64,000 bases of DNA. Source: Leptidea sinapis (lineage: Eukaryota > Arthropoda > Insecta > Lepidoptera > Pieridae). Of the stretch, positions 57,855 to 64,000 are shown piece after piece; the stretch's first letter is position 1, and each line of letters opens with the position of its first letter. The translations under genes and the position numbers were made by a program. The notes under the pieces were generated by a model that was not told where the DNA came from, ran no database searches, and saw nothing but the letters and a program-made list of their open reading frames with translations. Where the stretch lies: contig NC_066268.1 of the NCBI RefSeq assembly GCF_905404315.1, positions 13,430,001 to 13,494,000 on the forward strand, given 5' to 3'.

Positions 57855-58460
57855 TGGAGTACATTACATTGCATTACACAAAGTATGGAGCCAAATGCTA
57901 TTTTTAAAACTCTCCATTCGCTTGGTATTAGTAAAAAGTTTGTGTACCGGGCTATTAATAGGTAGGTTGAATTTAAATGATACCTCCTCTGTTTGTGACA
58001 GAAAAAGATCTGGCCGTCCATATAGTATTCGTAAGAAAAAGGTGGTCAATGCATTTCCTCTAAGTTTTTCATAGTAAGATGTGGATAGCGTATCTGACTA
58101 CAATTTTATTAGACTTAATTGTTATTTCTTTATGTATCTACTTTGTAAGTTGTAGTTGTTTGCTTTTTCTAATAAAAAAAAAAAAAAAAAAAAATGCAGT
58201 AAGGGAAAGAATTCGAAGAAATCCTTTCCGAAAGCAAAAGTTCAGTTCGGGAGATGAAGATAGCACCTAGAACCATGTCGCATATTTTAAAAGATGACTT
58301 CGGACTTGCCGCCTATAAGAGACGTATTGGTCATTTCTTAACTGATAATTTAAATAAAAAAGAATAGGTTTGTAAAATCGAAACAACTACTGAAGCGGTA
58401 CGCAAAGTATGGTTTTATATTTTAAATTGTTTTATATTTATGTATTAAACTAACACACTG
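57855..58460 (+). pseudogene. Tc1/mariner-type transposase, decayed and interrupted
   Basis: The helix-turn-helix part is readable across frameshifts: MEPNAIFKTLHSLGISKKFV, NDTSSVCDRKRSGRPYSIRK, then VVNA, a 139-base insertion, VRERIRRNPFRKQK, EMKIAPRTMSHILKDDFGLA and YKRRIGHFLTDNL. The frame then decays and the DDE catalytic half is absent. The order and motifs are those of the DNA-binding half of mariner-like transposases. Confidence 0.75.
58054..58192 (+). mobile_element. A-tailed retroposon inside the mariner pseudogene
   Basis: A 139-base insertion ends in AATAAA merging into 21 A residues and is flanked by AATGCA on both sides (58048..58053 and 58093+100, that is 58193..58198). Removing it and one AATGCA rejoins the transposase frame exactly. 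The body matches no family elsewhere in the window. It may be a 3'-truncated copy of an mRNA or of a LINE. Confidence 0.8.
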
Positions 58461-58984
58461 TACCTAATAATGTTATTTATATATACACTGTAACATGTGT
58501 AATAAATTTTATTTTTTGTCTTTCTTTCAGTATTTATGGCAAGACTAGGTATATGTCCTATAATCTGATAATTTATTGACTTATGTCAAGTAATAAATAA
58601 AATCACCCTACCTTTAGGTTACCTGGAAGAGATCGCTGAAAAGCGAATAACTTTATGTATTTTTAGTTCAAAAAAGCATTATCATTCATTCATTCATTCA
58701 AAATGCGGCTTAGTTAATAAATTGAGGTTCTAGAAACTAAAAGCAGCATGTTAGTCCGATGAAGGATGCAATAAAAAAAACCATCTTGAGAACAATACAA
58801 TATTATAAGCAACATATTATTTTATTAATTGGTTTATTGTCCGTCTGGGAATACACAGAAACGTTGGCGGTACAATACGCTATAAAACACCCGTTATTAA
58901 TATTATACTAATTATATTAAAAAACAATGAAGAAATATATACGAACGACCTCACTTATTGATAAAGTCTCCTAATATAAGAGAC

Positions 58985-59385
58985 ATAATGAGTTGACTGA
59001 GACCCTGACCTCTAGAGTACTCAATTTTCAATTTCTATTTCACAAAATAAGATTAATAATACAAGTCTTACTTAAAAGCTAGTTAACACTGTACCTGAAC
59101 TAGGTAAACCTATGTCTCAGGCGTAAAGAGCTTATATTAATACTAAATAATCACAAAATAGAGAAACTTAATAATGTAAAAAGGTATAAATTAATGTACA
59201 GGTTAAGTATATAAGTAAACAATGTCTTCAAAGTAATGACTATTAACTAATACAAATAAAATATATATAATGATTATTTTAACACTATTAGTAATTTTTC
59301 TGTATCTTCATAGGACATATTTTGAAGTGCTTCATTAAGAGCCTTCTTACAATGAATATAATTTAGAGGATAGATGTTTTCTAGT
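58985..59385 (-). mobile_element. LINE fragment, empty-site copy of 54376..55233
   Basis: The minus strand reads MSYEDTEKLLIVLK at 59285..59330 and then the same 3' UTR (TATTTAGT..ATAAGCTC, ACGCCTGAGACATAGGTTTA, CTAGTTCAGGTACAGTGTTA) without the SINE. Confidence 0.65.
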
Positions 59386-59389
59386 ACTG

Positions 59390-59440
59390 TAACGGGTTCG
59401 CATCCCGGTACGTACAAAACACTTGCATAAATAAGATTTT
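59390..59440 (+). repeat. tRNA-like B-box remnant
   Basis: TAACGGGTTCGCATCCCGGTA is B-box-like and abuts the LINE fragment. Too short to classify. Confidence 0.25.
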
Positions 59441-59469
59441 CTAGTATTAGAGTTTAATATACATCATAA

Positions 59470-59810
59470 AAAAAGCGGCCAAGTGCGAGTCGGACTCGCC
59501 CATGAAGGGTTCCGTAGCAGCAAGTAATATATTATATAATATAAAAGTTCTTGTAGTTCATTGTAACTTTGATCGATGTTTTAATAATAGTGTATTTTTT
59601 TAATTTAAATTATTGATATATAAGTTATAGATAAGTAAACATTAAAATTATGTACTTACATAAATGATGGGATTTAGATCTTACTATATGCTTGATTAAT
59701 GATGGCTAAATGAATGTAAGGTAAATTGTACTTTACGATTTATGACGTATTAAAATAAAACTAGATCTCGTTCAAACCAATTTTCGGTGGAAGTTTGCAT
59801 GGTAAATCTA

Positions 59811-59841
<31 letters not shown>

Positions 59842-60083
59842 ATAAATTATAACCTTAATATCATTGTTGAAGACACATATTGTGGGGAACCCCACAAAGT
59901 TGTTTCCTATGTTTTGTGAAAATATAAATGTGGTTCACAGAATACCTTACCAAGTTTCAACAGTATAGTTCTTATAGTTTCGGAAAAAAGTGGCTGTGAC
60001 ATACGGACGGACAGACAGACAGACAGACTTGACGAATCCATAAGGGTTCCGTTTTTTGCCATTTAGCTACGGAACCCTAAAAA
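59470..60083 (+). mobile_element. ~600-base non-autonomous element with 12-base inverted ends
   Basis: Starts AAAAGCGGCCAAGTGCGAGT then CGGACTCGCCCATGAA. GGGTTCCGTAGC (59507..59518) is exactly inverted at 60066..60077. Near the end it has GGACGGACAGACAGACAGAC and CCATAAGGGTTCCGTTTTTT. I recognise it as a common arthropod repeat but cannot name the family. An AT microsatellite (about 59815..59842) is included. Confidence 0.6.
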
Positions 60084-60439
60084 TGAACGTGTGTTTAAAT
60101 TCCTAGTCTGTCCTTGATAATGATGGTTCCTTTAATTTTACATATATATTACCTATGCTTAAACTTAACAACATTATTATTTATAAGTTACAAAAAAAAG
60201 GACGACATTGTCTCTTGGAAATATATGATGTGATTTGTTGACGTACACGGGTGGTACCGGAAGTACTGGCTACTTATAATGCAACACCAACACGTTTACG
60301 TTTCACTCTTACAGACTACTTAATTAATATTGATTGTGTCCCAAAACAATTAAAAGATAGAAAATGAAATATAAATATATCGGTCAATAACGTCGGGAAT
60401 TTCTTATCCGAGTACGTATATGATTTTGTACTCGTCTTA

Positions 60440-60660
60440 GCTCGTGTGTAATCGGTGTGCGGTGCGAGTGCGGGCGCCGGGCGAGCGCCGAGTAGGCAGT
60501 CAGGGAAGAACTATCAAGCGAGGCGGTTGTGTCGCAGGCGCATGCCGGGAACACCGTTCTTGCTGCTTATAATTCCGTGTGTTTGTAAGACGTGTGTTTT
60601 ACTTACTGTCGTGTTAAACGATCACAATAATGGACAACCACAAAGATCATGATGTGACCG
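60440..60660 (+). promoter_or_regulatory. CpG-rich patch, possible promoter / first exon
   Basis: GTGCGGTGCGAGTGCGGGCG, CCGGGCGAGCGCCGAGTAGG and the next ~100 bases are the most CpG-rich text in the window. ATGGACAACCACAAAGATCA at 60630 has a good insect start context (CACAATAATGG). GTTT|GTAAGA at 60588 (plus) and CGACA|GTAAGT (minus, near 60605) look like splice donors. The direction of any transcript is uncertain, and a link to the RPUSD2-like gene is not shown. Confidence 0.3.
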
Positions 60661-60993
60661 GCCTTGCTCCGTCAAATATAATAATTAATATGCATTTATA
60701 CTTTGTTATTAACGTTGCAACCATAGCTAAAAGGGCCGTTAAGTGTTTACGTGTTACACGTTTAGGCTATATTTAGTAGATATACAGGTTAAAAAGATCA
60801 CCTTAGCCATCCAAATCTAAGCACGATGGTACGAATATTTAATATATTGCGTATTAGAATCACACGCATGGCTGTCTTAAGTGAAATCATGCTTTGGATA
60901 TCAGTTGTCACTGTTAGGTTTAATAAAGTAGACATTATGATATGGCTACCTTACGTAAATTAAATTCGAACTAAATTTAATTAATTTAAAGTT

Positions 60994-61095
60994 GAAATTT
61001 TATGAACGATGCGGGACTCGAACCCACGACCTCAACTTGATTTGTGTATTAATTCTAGAAGTGATGGTTATCACTTTAAAAACATAACAAAATGG
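60994..61095. mobile_element. rearranged tRNA-derived SINE
   Basis: TTATGAACGATGCGGGACTC then GAACCCACGACCTCAA is the antisense B-box half of the 33.6-kb family. It is joined directly to the sense tail GATTTGTGTATTAATTCTAG and GTTATCACTTTAAAAACAT. Confidence 0.5.
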
Positions 61096-61407
61096 CTAGC
61101 TTAGATAAGATACGCTCAACTAGCTGCCAACGCAAGAAAATATAAAAAGAAGAATAACTTATCCGATGGCCTGTCTGCGTCCACCGATTCCATTAAAAGT
61201 TACAATACGCTTAATTCATTACTCCTAAGCGCCCGACAGACAAGCCGAACGTAGAATTCGAATTATAAATTAAACCATACAATAGTAGATCAAGTGAAGG
61301 TCGTGATCTACAATAAAACCGGTTAAGGCACGTGTGGGTCAGACTATCAGCCGGGCTCTATACCACAAGTTCATCTGTTCATAGTTAACATGTTTTTGTT
61401 ACATTCT

Positions 61408-61784
61408 TTTTTTTATGACAATAAAGGAAAAGACGAGTAGGACGTTCAGCTGATCATAGTTGATACGCCCTGCCCATTTTTTTTTTATGGAATAGGAGGG
61501 CAAACGAGCGTACGGGTCACCTCTTGTTAAGTGATCACCGCCGTCCACAATCTCTTGCAACACCAGAGGAATCACAGGAGCGTTGCCGGCCTTTAAGGAA
61601 GGTGTACTCGTTTTTTTTAAGGTACCCATGCCCATGACGTACATCGCCGCTCAGGATTCTTGTAAAATAAAAATGAGACTGAGTGGCACTACAATTGCGC
61701 TCGTCCTTGAGACATAAGATGTTAAGTCTCGTTTGCTCATTAATTTCCGTTGTGGTACCCATAATCTAGCCGGCATCCTGTGCA
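61408..61784 (-). mobile_element. SINE-like repeat, copy 10, split by a LINE
   Basis: The SINE runs 61408..61477 and resumes at 61629. It shows GGACGTTC-type text at the left and GGATGCCGGCTAGATTATGG at the right, and it is cut at CTGTGCAAA where a mariner fragment begins. The interruption is the LINE 61478..61628. Confidence 0.72.
61478..61628 (-). mobile_element. Jockey-like LINE 3' tip inserted in a SINE
   Basis: The family's 3' 150 bases on the minus strand, from GGTACC..AAAAAAAACGAG to TTTGCCCTCCTATTCCATAA then A. TGCCCAT flanks it at 61471..61477 and 61629..61635, a 7-base target duplication. Confidence 0.82.
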
Positions 61785-61787
61785 AAA

Positions 61788-61888
61788 GAATAGGTTTGTA
61801 AAATCGAAACAACTACTGAAGCGGTAAGCAAAGTACGGTTTTATATTTTAAATTGTCTTATATTTATGTATTAAACTAAGACACTGTA
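61788..61888 (+). repeat. mariner pseudogene fragment, second copy
   Basis: About 100 bases are ~96 percent identical to 58363..58472 (AAGAATAGGTTTGTAAAATC, GAAACAACTACTGAAGCGGT), including non-coding text past the transposase frame. Confidence 0.65.
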
Positions 61889-62203
61889 ATAATGTGGTCT
61901 ATAACTTTCGTGTAAAAGTTTATGTTAGCAATCAAAGAATAACTGTAAACCATCTAGGTTTTTGTATTTATTTAGCATTTTATTTAATACTGCACAAACG
62001 ATCGAATTAATTTAATTTGTTACCCGCCGTGAAACGTTCTGTAGAAACTTTTCGACGTTTTTGATCATATTTTTGTCTTATACAGTAAAAATGCACGTTT
62101 TCATATTAATAGTTTATTCCATTCTCTATTTCTTAAGAAACATAACGATGCAAACACGGGAATTTACTAAAGTGGTACCTCTTATTTGTTACATATAAAT
62201 ATA

Positions 62204-62408
62204 CAAATGATTTGAGTTTTCTTTAGTGTTATTTCCGCCAATATTTGTCTTTAAACAATTCGACACGTGTTTCGCCTCTATACGAGGCATCCTCAGGACG
62301 TGTTGTCTCGCCAAATCTAGCACGAGACTCTTCTCTCTTTGAATATGTCGAATTGTTTAAAGACAAATATTGGCGGAATTAACACTTAAGAAAACTCAAA
62401 TCATTTGT
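62204..62408. mobile_element. Penelope-like fold-back fragment with hammerhead motif
   Basis: The left arm 62204..62267 and right arm 62346..62408 are near-perfect inverted copies (CAAATGATTTGAGTTTTCTT..CCGCCAATATTTGTCTTTAA..). Between them the left copy continues, antisense, through the ribozyme-like motif. The same element occurs as fragments at 29780..29900 and 37905..38005. Assignment to Penelope-like elements rests on the ribozyme motif and the inverted partial copies, not on a polymerase. Confidence 0.55.
62245..62310 (-). ncRNA. hammerhead-ribozyme-like motif, conserved core intact
   Basis: On the minus strand, in order: CTGAGGA (62296..62290), one extra T, stem II GCCTC-GTATA-GAGGC, GAAA (62273..62270), palindromic stem III ACACGTGT and C17 at 62262, then GAATTG. 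ACAA upstream and TTGT downstream can form part of stem I across an internal loop. A very short palindromic stem III is known from Penelope-type hammerheads, which act as dimers. The extra base after the core is unusual. Confidence 0.45.
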
Positions 62409-63454
62409 AAAATTATGGATTTCCGCAAAGTAACGCCTACTTCAATAAATACATTCGAATATGACTTTCGTGCAGATATTAGATAGCCATTGAAAAAAAA
62501 ACTTCAACGTTCAAGGTTTTAGCCCTTATCTTGATTATTATATGGAGAAACGTTTGAATAAATTATAAAATCAGTTTGTGACCTGTTCCGAAACGTTCAT
62601 TAGAAACTTTTCGACCTTTGCAATCAGTGATTTGTTTTGTCCTTAGATAGTTTCTAATAATATGTCTAGATAGAGCCTCTTGCTACTAGAACTAGTTCAA
62701 AATAGAGGTCCATTTTTTTCATGTTTGCACTTAGAAGTGATCCAAAGTTTTGTCATACATTGAAAATGCATGTATACCCTTGTAGTCATCCAAAAATAAA
62801 CAAAATGTTTTCAACTTCTGACGTTATCGTTCAAATCCTACACTCGTTGCACAAAAGGACACTGCTGGAAAAATCATTAAATTTCAATAGCAATAGAGCC
62901 TTGTAGAAAAATACCCTACGATTACTGAAGTATAGCCTCAATATTTTAAATTAACTCATCGATATAACTACTTTTAACTTCGTCTAAAAGTCTCTCATTT
63001 AATTGAACTGAACGTTAGATCGTAGAGTGTATCACTTGACATTCAACAGCAGACTCGACAAAAAGGTAATGGACGGAAATAAGCGACGATTAATAATTGG
63101 TTGGAGACAAATTAATCGAATCGAAGCAAGTGGATGACGGTATCGTCGATATTCTAATCGATAAATTGTATGGTAATTCTTTAGTATATTAAATTGATCG
63201 CGTCTAATTTATTTTATGGTCATCTTATATAACCGTTACAATGAAGCTTGCAAGAAATTAAATAAAATAAATAATAGAACTGCATCAAGACGCCGGAACT
63301 TGTCGCTGTTATTTATACTGGTAGTGTTTGTATGTTCATTTGGATAATATTAAATTAATGGGTGCGAAACCTTTAAATAAATTTCAAAAATGATACCTCG
63401 AACAAATGCTGTGGCATAATTTACGAATGGATGTGGTAGTTTTTAACGCTGAAT

Positions 63455-63505
63455 AAATGATCTAAAATCTTATTTTGAATAAAAAAAATGAATTTGAATT
63501 TAGCA
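63455..63505 (+). repeat. LINE tail fragment
   Basis: TCTTATTTTGAATAAAAAAA then TGAATTTGAATTT repeats the 3' tip at 14155..14190. Confidence 0.35.
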
Positions 63506-64000
63506 GAATTCAACACATTCACACACTAATTCTAGGAATAGTGGCGTAACTACAGCAAAGAATAATAATATGTAACAAGTTTTCACAATAGCCACGTATT
63601 GTGCTTTTACAGTAACAATTTCATCAACATTCAGGTATCGCGTACATCAAAGCCAAATAATTCCAAACTCCGGCCAACTTCGTCGTCCGCGCCGCGCACA
63701 ATAAAAACCCCAATGTGATTGAAAATTGCAACGCCCTTTTGTTTTGTCACGAAAGAAACGTTCACTCAAATGTTTAACTCTTGTCAGAACGATATTTTGA
63801 CGAGTTTGAAGAATTATTGTCGGCTGTGTTAGTGGTACTAGTTACAGAGGAAAAGTCCATTTATAATAATGAGAAAGTTACCATTTTTCTTGTACCAGAT
63901 TCTAGAGATAAAATAAGTTTCAGATAGTTTTTTTGCACATCTTATATAAGAATGAATGCAAGTTTTAATGTTATAGTAATGGAAACACTAAAAGCCAATC

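Noticed and set aside
63640..63760. Short GC-rich string GTCGTCCGCGCCGCGCAC as exon candidate
   Set aside because: No reading frame or splice pair supports coding; too short to call.

Overview
The window is AT-rich, intron-rich eukaryotic DNA packed with degenerate transposons. The repeat families (a SINE-like repeat with a conserved 300-base body, a tRNA-derived SINE, several LINE 3' ends, Helitron-like ends, MITEs) are of types I know from butterfly and moth genomes, so the source is most probably a lepidopteran. No species can be named from the sequence alone.

One protein-coding gene can be reconstructed with confidence. It is a minus-strand RluA-family RNA pseudouridine synthase of the RPUSD2 / yeast Rib2(Pus8)-Pus9 group, spread over about 24 kb (25288 down to 1179). 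Eleven exons join in one reading frame with GT-AG introns and code for 493 residues to a natural stop. The start codon and first exon(s) were not found and lie upstream of 25288. The gene carries what looks like a pair of mutually exclusive exons. Two 88-base exons (22901..22988 and 16156..16243), with identical length and phase, both encode the 29-residue segment just ahead of the VHPCG motif. Only one can be used at a time without a frameshift. This is the most interesting object in the window.

Layout: 1..1178 is the 3' flank and probable 3' UTR of the gene. 1179..25288 holds the gene, with introns full of mobile DNA: Helitron-like ends, a 0.69-kb element with long inverted ends, TA-flanked and other MITEs, fold-backs, SINEs and LINE ends. 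25.3..64 kb holds no gene I can support. It is a transposon landscape with Jockey-like LINE 3' fragments, about a dozen SINE-like copies, tRNA-derived SINEs, a hAT-type MITE with target duplication, a decayed Tc1/mariner transposase interrupted by an A-tailed retroposon, and Penelope-like fragments with hammerhead-ribozyme-like motifs. A CpG-rich patch near 60.5 kb could be a promoter or first exon.

Several nested insertions give a relative history. A LINE fragment sits inside a SINE with a 7-base target duplication (61.4..61.8 kb). A SINE sits inside a LINE whose second copy supplies the empty site (54.4..55.2 against 59.0..59.4 kb). An A-tailed retroposon sits inside the mariner element (58.05..58.19 kb). 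No CRISPR, prokaryotic operon or intact virus was seen.
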